Assembly (NCBI GenBank): GCA_038231215.1
Contig: JBBRLS010000015.1
Location: 1-64,000, forward strand
From: Schlegelella_A sp038231215
Lineage (GTDB): Bacteria; Pseudomonadota; Gammaproteobacteria; Burkholderiales; Burkholderiaceae_C
Reading direction: 5' to 3'
Length of the DNA stretch: 64,000 bases
This document shows positions 24,994 through 34,126 of this stretch, piece after piece. The notes under the pieces are model-generated. The model did not search any database. It worked only from the letters and a program-made list of their open reading frames with translations, and was not told the origin of the DNA. Position 1 is the stretch's first letter. Each line of letters opens with the position of its first letter. A program made the translations under genes and the position numbers.

Positions 24994-27444
24994 TCAGGCG
25001 GCGAGCGACAGCACGCTGCGCGGCACGGCGTGCGAGAAGAACTTGATCGAGATGTCGTCCGAAATGGCGTAGGCCGCGGTCTGCAAGGCGGCCAGCGTCT
25101 TCGCAAGCGTCTCGCTCTCGGGATGCAGATCGACCGGCTCGAGCGCCCGCAAGGCAGCGTAAGCAAGCGCCAGGGTATCGCCGGTGAAGTGACCATGCGT
25201 CGCCTCGATCTTGGCGACGTATTCCGAGAGGCCCTTGGCCTGAAAGGCGAGCGAGCGCGGATTGGCGTCGTCGCGAACCAGCATGTCGAGCACCGGCAGC
25301 CATTCCGGCGCGGCGAGGTAGCGCGAGCGATAGGTGACGCTCGAGTCGGCGAGATCGAGCAGCCAGTCGAGGTCGTGATCGCGGCCTTCGTCGATCGCCA
25401 CGCCGAGCGCGCTGCACATCGTCGCCAGCCGCTCGACGCGCCGGCCCATCGAGAGGAAGCGCCAGCCGATGCCGCGCGTCATGCCGTCGAGGACGAAGCC
25501 CGAGAGCGTCATCATCGCCGTCGTCGCGCGGTCGAGCCAGACCAGCGTATTCGGCAGCGACGGCTCGCGCTGGAACACCGGGTCTGCGATGACGCGGTTC
25601 AGGGTGCGCCAGTGGTCGGCCGACATGCGGTCGCGCAGGCTGAAGGCGACGCGCGAGAGCTGGCGCAGGCGCTGACTGAGCATCGCTTCGGGGTTCGTCG
25701 CGGCGCGGCGCATCTGGCGCGGCGCGTTCTTCTTTGCCGATTCGATCAGGCCGAGGTGCTCGGCCAGGACCCAGGCGGGCTGGACCGCGCCGGCGCGCGC
25801 GCCGGCATCGTCGAGAACGTGGCTCAAGGCGACGCGAAGCAGCCGTACCGAGGCATCGCAGCGCTCGCTGTAGCGGCCGAACCAGAACAGGTTCTCGGCG
25901 GCGCGCGAGGCGAGCGAGGCGTTCGAATCGACGAGCTGATCCGGCGTGACGGTCTGCGAGAGCAGCGAGAACGAGGCATTGACCGGCGCGTCGGACAGCA
26001 CCCAGGTGTCCTTCGAGCGGCCGCCGCGCTGCATGGCGATGATGCGCGAGTCCTCGTCGCCGGCGACCCGCGTCAGGCCGCCGGGCATGACGCGCCAGCC
26101 GCTCGGCGTGGCGACCGCGAACACGCGCAGCCCGACGGTGCGCGCGGCAAACGCTTCGCCGCCCTTGCCTTCGAGCACCGGCGCCTGCGAGACGTGCACC
26201 CACTCCTGCGCCACGTAGTGCTGCGGCCGCGCGTCGATCTGCTCGCGCAGCGTCTTTCGCTCGGCCTCGGACAGGTCTTCGACGACGATCGGCCGCTCGC
26301 TCGCCGAGCGTTCGAGCGGTTTGATGATGAGCCGCTCCGGGCGTTGCCACGCGTCCTCGAAGGCAGCCGGCTCGCCGAGCCACCAGGTGGCGACCGAAGG
26401 CAGCTTGAGCGGCTCGCCGAGCAGCTCGCGCGCCAGCTTGGGCAGGTAGCCGAGCAGAGCACCCGACTCCAGCACGCCCGAGCCGAGCGCGTTGGCGAGC
26501 AGCACGTTGCCGCGCCGCGCGCATTCGGTCAGGCCGGCGATGCCGAGCGCCGAGTCGGAGCGCAGCTCGAGCGGATCGCAGTAGTCGTCGTCCTGGCGAC
26601 GGACGATGGCGTGGACGCGCTGCAGGCCGTCGATCGTCTTCAGCCAGACGCGGTCGTCGCGCACCGTCAGGTCGCTACCCTCGACGAGCCCGAAGCCGAG
26701 GTAGCGCGCCAGCAGCGCATGCTCGAAGTAGGTCTCGTTGTACGGGCCTGGCGTGAGCAGGACGATGCGCGCCGGGCCATCGCCGCGCGGCGCCCAGTGC
26801 AACAGGGCAGAGCGCAGTGCGTCGAAGTGGGAGGCCAGGTGTTGCACCGGCAGCTCGCGAAACATCTGTGGAAAGACGCGCGAGACGACAAGCCGGTTCT
26901 CGAGCGCGTAGCCGGCGCCCGAGGGCGCCTGCGTGCGGTCGCTCACCACCCACCAGCGCCCGTCGGGCGAGCGCGCCAGGTCGGCCGCGTATTGCAGCAG
27001 GTGCATGCCGCTCACCGGCTTCAAGCCCTGCGCCGGGCCGAGAAAGCCGCGATGGCCGAAAATCACCGGCGGCGGAATGGCGCCGCTCTTCAGCAGCGTC
27101 TGCGCGCCGTAGATGTCGCCGAGGACTCGGTTGAGCAGGTCGGCGCGCTGTTCGATGCCGGCGGCGATCGCCTCCCATTCGTCGGCCGGCAGGAGCAACG
27201 GCAGGGGGTCGACCTCCCACGGCCGGTGCGCGCCCATGGCGTCGTCGTAGACGTTGTAGGTGATGCCCTGCTCGCGGATCTGCCGCTCGGTAAGCGACAG
27301 CGTGTCGCTGACCTCGCGCTCGCCGCGCTCGGCCAGCGAGCGCATGAAGGCGTCCCAGTGCGGCCGCGGCTGCGCCGCGCCGGCCAGCAACTCGTCGTAG
27401 CGGTCGCCCTGGGCCGCGTAGCCGGCGAGCAGCTTGGCCAACAC
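24994..27444 (-). CDS. Circularly permuted ATP-grasp / alpha-E fusion protein
   Basis: An 816-residue fusion. Residues 1 to about 480 form the circularly permuted ATP-grasp ligase (LTERQIREQGITYNVYDDAM, LENRLVVSRVFPQMF, LLTPGPYNETYFEHA, and the late AQEWVHVSQAP and VMPGGLTRV). Residues from about 510 form the helical alpha-E module (LASRAAENLFWFGRYSERCD). In the same block the two modules also occur as separate genes (32124-33560 and 30983-32026), so this is a second, fused copy. The ligase would couple ATP use to peptide or amide bond formation; the alpha-E domain's role is unknown. The start is GTG at 27444, 83 bp after the previous stop; no ATG lies near the family's N-terminus. Confidence 0.9.
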   Translation of the reverse strand: MLAKLLAGYAAQGDRYDELLAGAAQPRPHWDAFMRSLAERGEREVSDTLSLTERQIREQGITYNVYDDAMGAHRPWEVDPLPLLLPADEWEAIAAGIEQRADLLNRVLGDIYGAQTLLKSGAIPPPVIFGHRGFLGPAQGLKPVSGMHLLQYAADLARSPDGRWWVVSDRTQAPSGAGYALENRLVVSRVFPQMFRELPVQHLASHFDALRSALLHWAPRGDGPARIVLLTPGPYNETYFEHALLARYLGFGLVEGSDLTVRDDRVWLKTIDGLQRVHAIVRRQDDDYCDPLELRSDSALGIAGLTECARRGNVLLANALGSGVLESGALLGYLPKLARELLGEPLKLPSVATWWLGEPAAFEDAWQRPERLIIKPLERSASERPIVVEDLSEAERKTLREQIDARPQHYVAQEWVHVSQAPVLEGKGGEAFAARTVGLRVFAVATPSGWRVMPGGLTRVAGDEDSRIIAMQRGGRSKDTWVLSDAPVNASFSLLSQTVTPDQLVDSNASLASRAAENLFWFGRYSERCDASVRLLRVALSHVLDDAGARAGAVQPAWVLAEHLGLIESAKKNAPRQMRRAATNPEAMLSQRLRQLSRVAFSLRDRMSADHWRTLNRVIADPVFQREPSLPNTLVWLDRATTAMMTLSGFVLDGMTRGIGWRFLSMGRRVERLATMCSALGVAIDEGRDHDLDWLLDLADSSVTYRSRYLAAPEWLPVLDMLVRDDANPRSLAFQAKGLSEYVAKIEATHGHFTGDTLALAYAALRALEPVDLHPESETLAKTLAALQTAAYAISDDISIKFFSHAVPRSVLSLAA

Positions 27445-27481
27445 TTCAGCGCTGGCGCCGCGGGCCGAAAGGCGCGGGGGC

Positions 27482-27502
27482 GCCCTCGGGAGGCAGCGAG
27501 CG
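27482..27502. repeat. GC-rich spacer repeat, copy 2
   Basis: Twenty bases here (27483-27502) match 18 of 20 positions at 32081-32100 (pattern CCCTCGGGRGGCAGCGARCG). Both lie in gaps of the ATP-grasp block, and the surrounding DNA is G/C-run-rich in both. It looks like a short member of the same intergenic spacer family. Confidence 0.45.
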
Positions 27503-27527
27503 CGGGAAAGGTCGGAACGCCATCAGC

Positions 27528-30500
27528 TCACTCTACGGGGCGGCGCAGGTCCAGGGTGTGCGGGAAATCCGGATTGGTGGTTTCGTTGGCAACCTTCATG
27601 GCGCCCGGCGTGTGCCCGGTGCGGAAGAAGCGCCCCAGGCGACGCGCCTCGGCTTCGAGGGCGTTGATCGGAAACGTCGTGTAGTTGATGCCGCCCGGAT
27701 GGGCCACGTGGTACTGGCAGCCGCCGAGCGAGCGGCCCATCCAGGTGTCGACGAGATCGATGACGAGCGGCACGTGCACGCCGATCGTCGGATGCAGCGC
27801 CGAGGGCGGGTTCCAGGCGCGATAGCGGATGCCGGCGGCGAACTCCCCCGGTGTGCCGGTCGGCTGCAGCGGCACGCGGCGGCCGTTGCAGGTGATGACG
27901 TGGCGATCGCCGACCAGGCCGCTCGCCTTGATCTCGACGCGTTCGAGCGACGAGTCGACGTAGCGCGCCGTGCCGCCCGCCGTGCTTTCCTCGCCCAGCA
28001 CGTGCCAGGGCTCGAGCGCCATGCGCAGCTCGACCTCGACGCCGGCGGCCGAGAAATCGCCGAGCAGCGGAAAGCGGAAGTTGAGGTGCGGCGCGAACCA
28101 CTCGAGCTCGACCGGATAGCCGAAGTCGCGCAGTTCCTCGACGACGTCGCGCAGGTCGCTCCACACGAAGTGCGGCAGCATGAAGCGATCGTGCAGCCCG
28201 GTGCCCCAGCGCGCCAGCCTTTCCGGCCGGTAAGGCTCGGCCCAGAAGCGGGCCACCAGCGAGCGCATGAGGAGCTGCTGGACCAGGCTCATGCGGGCAT
28301 GCGGCGGCATCTCGAAGGCGCGCATCTCGAGCAGGCCGAGGCGGCCGGTCGTGCCGTCGGGCGAGTAGAGCTTGTCGATGCAGAACTCGGCGCGGTGCGT
28401 GTTGCCGGTGACGTCGACGAGCAGGTTGCGCAACAACCGGTCGATCAGCCAAGGCGGCGGCTGGCCGGCGCCCGGCCGGGTGGCACGACGCAATTCGGCG
28501 AACGCGATTTCGATCTCGTAGACCGAGTCGTTGCGCGCTTCGTCGACGCGCGGTGCCTGGCTGGTCGGGCCGACGAACATGCCCGAGAAGATGTAGCTGA
28601 GCGCCGGGTGGTTGTGCCAGTAGGCGATCATGCTGGCGAGCAGGTCGGGCCGGCGCAGGAAGGGCGAGTCCGATGTCGTCGCGCCGCCGAGCACGAAGTG
28701 GTTGCCGCCGCCGGTGCCGGTGTGGCGCCCGTCGAGCATGAACTTCTCGCTCATCAGCCGCGACTCGTGCGCCGCCTGGTAGAGATGCGTCGTCATGTCC
28801 ACGAGCTCGCTCCAGCTCGATGTCGGCTGCACGTTGACCTCGATCACGCCGGGATCGGGCGTGACGCGCAGCACCTGCAGGCGCGGGTCGCGCGGCGGCT
28901 CGTAGCCTTCGAGGACGAGCGGCATCTGCATCGCGCGCGCCGTGTCTTCGACCGCGGCAACCAGATCGAGGTAGTCCTCGAGTTTCGTCGCGGGCGGCAT
29001 GAAGACGTAGAGCCTGCCCTCGCGCGGCTCGGCACTGATCGCGGTGCGAACGACGAAGCCGGCCGACTCGAAAGGTGCGAGAGAGCGCGTCGCGGCCTTG
29101 TCGTGATCGACGACCGCGGTCGGCACACCCGCTGCCGATGGGCTGCCGACGTCGTGCGATCCGCTCGGCGTCGCATGCTCGGTGATGCCGCCTTCGGCCG
29201 GCTCCGCCGTGGCGTGCCATGCCACGTCGCCGCGACGGGCCGGCGCTGGCGGCGGCAAGGGGTCGAAGGCCTGTGTCGGGTCGGGCGGAAGCTGCCACGG
29301 CATGTCGTCAGGAGCGGCCCACGGCAGCGAGTCGAGCGGCAGGCGATAGCCGATCGGTGAGTCGCCGGGAATCAGGTAGCAGCGGTTGTCGCGCAGGAAC
29401 CAGGGGCTCGACTGCCATTGATCGGGCTGGCCCTCGTCGCGGCCGACCGGCAGGGCATATCCGACCGGCGCGTCGAGCCCGCGCTCGAAGACGCGGCGCA
29501 GGCGCGCGCGCTCCAGCTTGTCGGCGAGACGCGAGTCGAACGGCTCGACATTGCTGGCCAGCTTGCCTTCGCGCCAAAGGTAGTACCAGGTGTCCTCGAA
29601 GGCGGCGAAGACATGGCCTTCAGCGACGCCCAGCCGCACCGCCAGGCGATGCAGGAACTCGCGCGCGGTCTCGGGCGTGGCGCCGTGATCGTCATGCTCG
29701 TCGGCGAAGAGGGCCGGGTCGTGCCAGACCGGCAAGCCGTCCTTGCGCCAGTAGAGGTTGAGCGACCAGCGCGGCAGCTGCTCCCCCGGGTACCACTTGC
29801 CCTGACCGAAGTGCAGCAGGCCGCCGTGGCCGTACTTCTGGCGCAGTCGCTCCATCAGGTCGACGCTGAGCAGCCGCTTGGTCGGGCCGACGGCCTCGGT
29901 GTTCCATTCGCCGCCTTCGCGGTCGTCGACCGAGACGAAGGTCGGCTCGCCACCTTGCGTGAGGCGCACGTCGAGGCGCGCCAGGTCGGCATCGACGCGC
30001 TTGCCGAGCGCATCGATGGCGTCCCATCGCGCGTCGGTATAGGGCAGCGTGACGCGCGGCGCTTCCCAGATGCGACGCACCGACATGTGGTGCTCGAAGG
30101 TCGTCTCGCAGGGCTCGATCTCGCCGCTGATCGGCGCCGCCGAAGAAGGCTCGGGCGAGCAGGCGAGCGGGATGTGACCTTCGCCCGCATAAAGACCCGA
30201 AGTCGGGTCGAGGCCGATCCAGCCGGCGCCCGGCAGGTAGACCTCGCACCAGGCGTGCAGGTCGGTGAAGTCGATCTCGGTGCCGCTCGGACCGTCGAGC
30301 GACTTGACGTCGCTCTTGAGCTGGATCAGGTAGCCGGAGACGAAGCGCGCGGCCAGCCCCAGGTGGCGCAGCAACTGCACGAGCAGCCAGCCGCTGTCGC
30401 GACACGAGCCGCTGCCGTTGGTCAGGGTCAGCTCGGGCGTCTGCACGCCCGGCTCCATGCGGATCAGGTAGGCGATGTCCCGCTGCAGTCGCTGGTTGAG

Positions 30501-30941
30501 AGCGACCAGGAATCCGTTGGTCGGCTTCTCGCTGATGTCGATGCTCGCCAGGTACTCGGCGAAGCGCGGCGTCGCCGGCGCCTTCTGCAGGTAGGGCGCA
30601 AGCTCGACGCGCAACTCGGGCTCGTAGGCAAAGGGAAACTTCTCGGCGCTGGGCTCGAGGAAGAAGTCGAACGGGTTGAGAACCGCCATCTCGCAAACGA
30701 GATCGATCTCGATGCGCAGGAAGCTCGTGACATCGGGGAAGACCAGTCGAGCCAGGTAGTTGGCCTGCGGATCCTGCTGCCAGTTGACGAAATGCTTGAC
30801 CGGCTCGACGCGCATCGAGTAGCTGAGGATGCGCGTGCGCGAATGCGGCGCCGGCTTCAGGCGCACGACCTGCGGCCCGAGGTGGATCGGCCGGTCGTAC
30901 TTGTAGTGCGTGACGTGATTGAGGGCGACGTGGATCGACAT
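27528..30941 (-). CDS. Transglutaminase-like protein fused to DUF2126 domain
   Basis: A 1137-residue protein. Residues 1-260 are a transglutaminase-like module with triad Cys180 (GSGSCRDSGWLL), His229 (DLHAWCEVYLPG) and Asp245 (IGLDPTSGLY). The rest, from about residue 300, is the large DUF2126 region, containing stretches such as VRLTQGGEPTFVSVDDREGG, GKWYPGEQLPRW, GGGNHFVLGG and LLVDVTGNTHRAEFCIDKLY. Some of these resemble glutamine-synthetase-like amidoligase motifs, and DUF2126 has been linked to that fold. The gene lies between the stand-alone alpha-E gene (41-bp gap) and the ATP-grasp/alpha-E fusion. A joint role in making and processing a peptide or amide-linked metabolite is the published prediction for such clusters. 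Confidence 0.9.
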   Translation of the reverse strand: MSIHVALNHVTHYKYDRPIHLGPQVVRLKPAPHSRTRILSYSMRVEPVKHFVNWQQDPQANYLARLVFPDVTSFLRIEIDLVCEMAVLNPFDFFLEPSAEKFPFAYEPELRVELAPYLQKAPATPRFAEYLASIDISEKPTNGFLVALNQRLQRDIAYLIRMEPGVQTPELTLTNGSGSCRDSGWLLVQLLRHLGLAARFVSGYLIQLKSDVKSLDGPSGTEIDFTDLHAWCEVYLPGAGWIGLDPTSGLYAGEGHIPLACSPEPSSAAPISGEIEPCETTFEHHMSVRRIWEAPRVTLPYTDARWDAIDALGKRVDADLARLDVRLTQGGEPTFVSVDDREGGEWNTEAVGPTKRLLSVDLMERLRQKYGHGGLLHFGQGKWYPGEQLPRWSLNLYWRKDGLPVWHDPALFADEHDDHGATPETAREFLHRLAVRLGVAEGHVFAAFEDTWYYLWREGKLASNVEPFDSRLADKLERARLRRVFERGLDAPVGYALPVGRDEGQPDQWQSSPWFLRDNRCYLIPGDSPIGYRLPLDSLPWAAPDDMPWQLPPDPTQAFDPLPPPAPARRGDVAWHATAEPAEGGITEHATPSGSHDVGSPSAAGVPTAVVDHDKAATRSLAPFESAGFVVRTAISAEPREGRLYVFMPPATKLEDYLDLVAAVEDTARAMQMPLVLEGYEPPRDPRLQVLRVTPDPGVIEVNVQPTSSWSELVDMTTHLYQAAHESRLMSEKFMLDGRHTGTGGGNHFVLGGATTSDSPFLRRPDLLASMIAYWHNHPALSYIFSGMFVGPTSQAPRVDEARNDSVYEIEIAFAELRRATRPGAGQPPPWLIDRLLRNLLVDVTGNTHRAEFCIDKLYSPDGTTGRLGLLEMRAFEMPPHARMSLVQQLLMRSLVARFWAEPYRPERLARWGTGLHDRFMLPHFVWSDLRDVVEELRDFGYPVELEWFAPHLNFRFPLLGDFSAAGVEVELRMALEPWHVLGEESTAGGTARYVDSSLERVEIKASGLVGDRHVITCNGRRVPLQPTGTPGEFAAGIRYRAWNPPSALHPTIGVHVPLVIDLVDTWMGRSLGGCQYHVAHPGGINYTTFPINALEAEARRLGRFFRTGHTPGAMKVANETTNPDFPHTLDLRRPVE

Positions 30942-30982
30942 GAAGGTTCCGGTTCCTTGACCCTGTCAGACAGAAGCCGGCC

Positions 30983-32026
30983 TCATGCCGCGACCGGGAC
31001 GAGGAAGTCGCGGCTGATGCCGGCCCCGAGCGCGTTGACGCGCTCGAGAAACTGCGTCAGGTAAGCATGCAGGCCGGTGGCCAGGATCTCGTCGATGCGC
31101 CCGTATTGCAGGTCGGCGTCGAGCCGGCCGGCCAGGCGCAGCGTGTCCTTCGACTGCTCGTTGGCGACCCGGTGCAGGTTGGACACGACCTCGTGCATGC
31201 AGGCGGCGAGCGACCTCGGCATGTCGGGGCGCAGGATCAGCAACTCGGCCACGCGCTCCGGGCGGATGACGTTGCGATAGACCTTGCGATAGACCTCGAA
31301 GCCGGAGACCGAGCGCAGCACCGCCGACCAGTGATAGAAATCGAACTCGACGTCCTTGCCGTTGCCCTCGGCCGCGCTCTCGCCCGCTGCCGCACCCTGC
31401 GACTCGGACTGTGACTGCGCCTGGCGCGCGCCGAAGCCCGCGCCCGCGCCGACGCCGAAGAACTCGCCGGCCGCCGAATGGAACTTGACGTCGAGCAGGC
31501 GCGCCGTGTTGTCGGCGCGCTCGAGAAAGCTGCCGATGCGCAGGAAGTGGAAGGCCTGATCCTGCAGCATCGTGCCCACCGTCACGCCGCGCGACAGGTG
31601 CGAGCGGAACTTGACCCACTCGAAGGCCTCGCCGGGACTGCGCTCGAACGCGTCGGTCGCGACCATGCGCTGGAACTCGAGCCAGGTCTGGTTCTGCGTC
31701 TCCCAGACCTCGGTGGTCAGCGTGCCGCGCACGGCGCGCGCGTTCTCCCGCGCCGCCATCAGGCAACTGCGGATCGACGAGCCGTTCTCGGCGTCGCTCA
31801 CCATGTAGTCCATGACGCTTTTCGGCGTGACCGCGCCGCAGCGCTTGGCGAAGTCGCCGCTCAGCTCGCTGATGCTGAGCAGGCCGCGCCAGCCGCGCTC
31901 GGCCGCGCCTTCGGACTGCGGCAACAGCGACATCTGGTAGTTGACGTCGAGCATGCGTGCGGTGTTCTCCGCGCGCTCCATGTAGCGGGCCATCCAGAAC
32001 AGGTGATCGGCAGTGCGCGACAGCAC
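30983..32026 (-). CDS. Alpha-E domain protein
   Basis: A 347-residue, almost fully helical protein of the alpha-E (DUF403) family. It opens with MLSRTADHLFWMARYMERAE, the family signature, and has an Arg/Asn-rich helix pattern (ARENARAVRGTLTTEVWE, SFLERADNTARLLD). A Gly/Ala/Gln-rich insertion of about 40 residues interrupts the middle (after SAAGEFFGVGAGAG). The start is GTG with GGAGG 9 nt upstream. It follows the ATP-grasp gene by 97 bp containing a spacer repeat. Alpha-E proteins regularly accompany circularly permuted ATP-grasp enzymes; their biochemical role is not known. Confidence 0.92.
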   Translation of the reverse strand: MLSRTADHLFWMARYMERAENTARMLDVNYQMSLLPQSEGAAERGWRGLLSISELSGDFAKRCGAVTPKSVMDYMVSDAENGSSIRSCLMAARENARAVRGTLTTEVWETQNQTWLEFQRMVATDAFERSPGEAFEWVKFRSHLSRGVTVGTMLQDQAFHFLRIGSFLERADNTARLLDVKFHSAAGEFFGVGAGAGFGARQAQSQSESQGAAAGESAAEGNGKDVEFDFYHWSAVLRSVSGFEVYRKVYRNVIRPERVAELLILRPDMPRSLAACMHEVVSNLHRVANEQSKDTLRLAGRLDADLQYGRIDEILATGLHAYLTQFLERVNALGAGISRDFLVPVAA

Positions 32027-32050
32027 GATTAATTCCTCCGCCCCGGCCTG

Positions 32051-32116
32051 CCGCCGGGCCGCCCCAAGGCAGGCCGCACCCCCTCGGGGGGCAGCGAACG
32101 GAGTGAGCGTGGGGGT
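32051..32116. repeat. GC-rich palindromic intergenic spacer, copy 1
   Basis: Two nested palindromes fill the gap between the ATP-grasp and alpha-E genes. GGCCTGCC (32045-32052) pairs with GGCAGGCC (32068-32075), and CCCCC (32079-32083) pairs with GGGGG (32086-32090). GAACGGAGTGAGCGTGGGGG follows. I recognise this arrangement as a common intergenic element in Burkholderiales; that is from memory, not a search. It could act as an mRNA-stabilising or partial terminator hairpin within the operon. Confidence 0.55.
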
Positions 32117-32123
32117 CTCATGA

Positions 32124-33560
32124 CTAGTCCTCGAGAATCCAGGTGTCTTTCGTGCCGCCGCCCTGCGACGAGTTGACGACCAGGGAGCCCTCCTTCAGCG
32201 CTACGCGAGTCAGCCCGCCCGGCACCATCTGCACCGACTTGCCCGAGAGCACGAAGGGGCGCAGGTCGATGTGGCGCGGCGCGATGCCGCTCTCCACGTA
32301 TGTCGGGCAGGTCGACAGCGCCAGCGTCGGCTGGGCGATATAGCGCGCCGGGTCGTTCTTCAGCGCGGCGCGGAAGTCCTCGATCTCCGCCTTGGTCGCG
32401 GCCGGGCCGACCAGCATGCCGTAGCCGCCCGCGCCGTGCACTTCCTTCACGACCAGCTCGCCAAGGTGGTCGAGCACGTAGGCGAGGTCGTCGGCCTCGC
32501 GGCACACGTAGGTGGGCACGTTGGCGAGGACCGGCTTTTCGCCGAGATAGAACTCGATCATCTTCGGCACGTACGGATAGATCGACTTGTCGTCGGCGAC
32601 GCCCGTGCCGATCGCGTTGGACAGCGTGACGTTGCCAGCCCGATAGGCCGAGAGCAGACCGGCGCAGCCGAGGGTGGAGTCGGCGCGAAAGGCGAGCGGG
32701 TCGAGAAAGTCGTCGTCGACGCGGCGATAGATGACATCGACGCGCTTCGGCCCTTGCGTCGTGCGCATGTAGACGAAGTTGTCGTCGACGAAAAGATCCT
32801 GTCCCTCGACCAGCTCGATGCCCATCTGCTGCGCCAGGAAGGCGTGCTCGAAGTAGGCGCTGTTGTACATGCCGGGCGTGAGCACGACGACGGTCGGATC
32901 GTTGACCGCGGCCGGCGCCACCGAACGCAGCGTCTCGAGCAGCAGGTCGGGATAGTGGGCGACCGGCGCGACGCGGTGCCGGCTGAACAGCTCGGGAAAG
33001 AGCCGCATCATCATCTTGCGGTTCTCGAGCATGTAGCTCACGCCGCTGGGCACGCGCAAGTTGTCCTCGAGCACGTAGTAGCTGCCGCTGCCGTCCGGGT
33101 TGGCGGCGCGCACGATGTCGATGCCGGCGATGTGCGAGTAGATGCCACCGGGCACATCGACGTTGAGCATCTCGTTGCGGAACTGGGCGTTGCCGACGAT
33201 GTGCTCGGCCGGCACGACGCCGGCGCGCATGATGTCCTGGCCGTGGTAGACGTCGTGGATGAAGCGGTTCAGGGCGGTGACGCGCTGGCGCAGCCCGCGC
33301 TCCATCTCGCGCCATTCGTGCGCCGGAATCACGCGCGGGATGAGGTCGAAGGGGATCAGGCGCTCGGTGCCGTCGCCGTCCTCGTCTTTCGCGCCGTAGA
33401 CGGCGAAGGTGATGCCGACGCGCCGGAAGATGACCTCGGCCTCTTCGCGGCGCGAGTGCATCACCTGCGGCGGCTGTTCGGCAAGCCAGCGGTCGTAGCC
33501 GCGGTAGTGCTCGCGAACCGTACCGCCCTCGCCCCGCATCTCGTCGAAGCCCAGTGCCAT
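32124..33560 (-). CDS. Circularly permuted ATP-grasp type 2 protein
   Basis: A 478-residue stand-alone ATP-grasp ligase of the circularly permuted class (DUF404/DUF407). Family segments include REEAEVIFRRVGITFAVYG, LENRKMMMRLFPELF, LTPGMYNSAYFEHAFLAQQ, VVKEVHGAGGYGMLVGP with the glycine-rich ATP loop, and the C-terminal MVPGGLTRVALKEGSLVVNS. GGAGG lies 9 nt before the ATG. It is the first gene of the five-gene block 33560 to 24097. It is expected to form a peptide or amide bond with ATP as energy source; the substrate is unknown. Confidence 0.93.
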   Translation of the reverse strand: MALGFDEMRGEGGTVREHYRGYDRWLAEQPPQVMHSRREEAEVIFRRVGITFAVYGAKDEDGDGTERLIPFDLIPRVIPAHEWREMERGLRQRVTALNRFIHDVYHGQDIMRAGVVPAEHIVGNAQFRNEMLNVDVPGGIYSHIAGIDIVRAANPDGSGSYYVLEDNLRVPSGVSYMLENRKMMMRLFPELFSRHRVAPVAHYPDLLLETLRSVAPAAVNDPTVVVLTPGMYNSAYFEHAFLAQQMGIELVEGQDLFVDDNFVYMRTTQGPKRVDVIYRRVDDDFLDPLAFRADSTLGCAGLLSAYRAGNVTLSNAIGTGVADDKSIYPYVPKMIEFYLGEKPVLANVPTYVCREADDLAYVLDHLGELVVKEVHGAGGYGMLVGPAATKAEIEDFRAALKNDPARYIAQPTLALSTCPTYVESGIAPRHIDLRPFVLSGKSVQMVPGGLTRVALKEGSLVVNSSQGGGTKDTWILED

Positions 33561-33643
33561 TCGAACGCCTCCGTGGCCGGAGGGTAGCAAAGTCCGCGCC
33601 ACCGGCGGCGGCGGGCCCTTGCGAGTCGACCCGGGCGCGGTGC

Positions 33644-34039
33644 TCAGGCCTCGTCGGCTTCGGCGCCCTCGGCGACCGCTTCGACTTCGGCGTCGCCGTC
33701 TGACGAGGCCGCTTCTTCCTTGGCCGCGGCGGCAGCCTTTTGCGCCTTGGTGGTCCGCTTCGCCTTGACGGGCGTTGGTGGCTCGGGAACCGGAGGCATG
33801 GCCGCGAGGACCGCGGCGGCGGCCTCTTCCCGGACGTGAACGATCTCGGCCTGACGCAGCGCGATTTCGATGCGCGGCCGCCAGGTCGCGTTGAGTGCCT
33901 TGTTGCCGAGCGAGTTCTTCGCCGAGCCGATGTAGCTCTCGAGTTCGGCCACCGACAAGCGGTCGAGCTTGGCGAACAACGCCGTCTGCTCGTCGCTGGT
34001 GAAGGGGTCCATCGGGGCCGTGACGGTGTCTTTGTGCAT
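33644..34039 (-). CDS. Unknown 131-residue protein with Ala/Glu-rich tail
   Basis: No family recognised. Residues 10-75 look folded and helical (FTSDEQTALFAKLDRLSVAE, KNSLGNKALNATWRPRIEIA). A Pro-rich hinge (PPVPEPPTP), a Lys-rich stretch (KAKRTTKAQKAAAAAK) and a very acidic Ala-rich tail follow. No signal peptide. The layout suggests a cytoplasmic protein with a disordered tail that could touch nucleic acid or other proteins. It reads toward the ATP-grasp block, with 83 bp to that start. The 87 bp upstream separate it from comEC on the same strand. Confidence 0.65.
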   Translation of the reverse strand: MHKDTVTAPMDPFTSDEQTALFAKLDRLSVAELESYIGSAKNSLGNKALNATWRPRIEIALRQAEIVHVREEAAAAVLAAMPPVPEPPTPVKAKRTTKAQKAAAAAKEEAASSDGDAEVEAVAEGAEADEA

Positions 34040-34126
34040 TGGCGGAGCTTAGTCGCATTCGCGAAAGGCGCCTGCCGATTGACCTTTCGCTCCGAAGGCC
34101 GGCCGGCGTACCGTGCTCCAAGCAGC

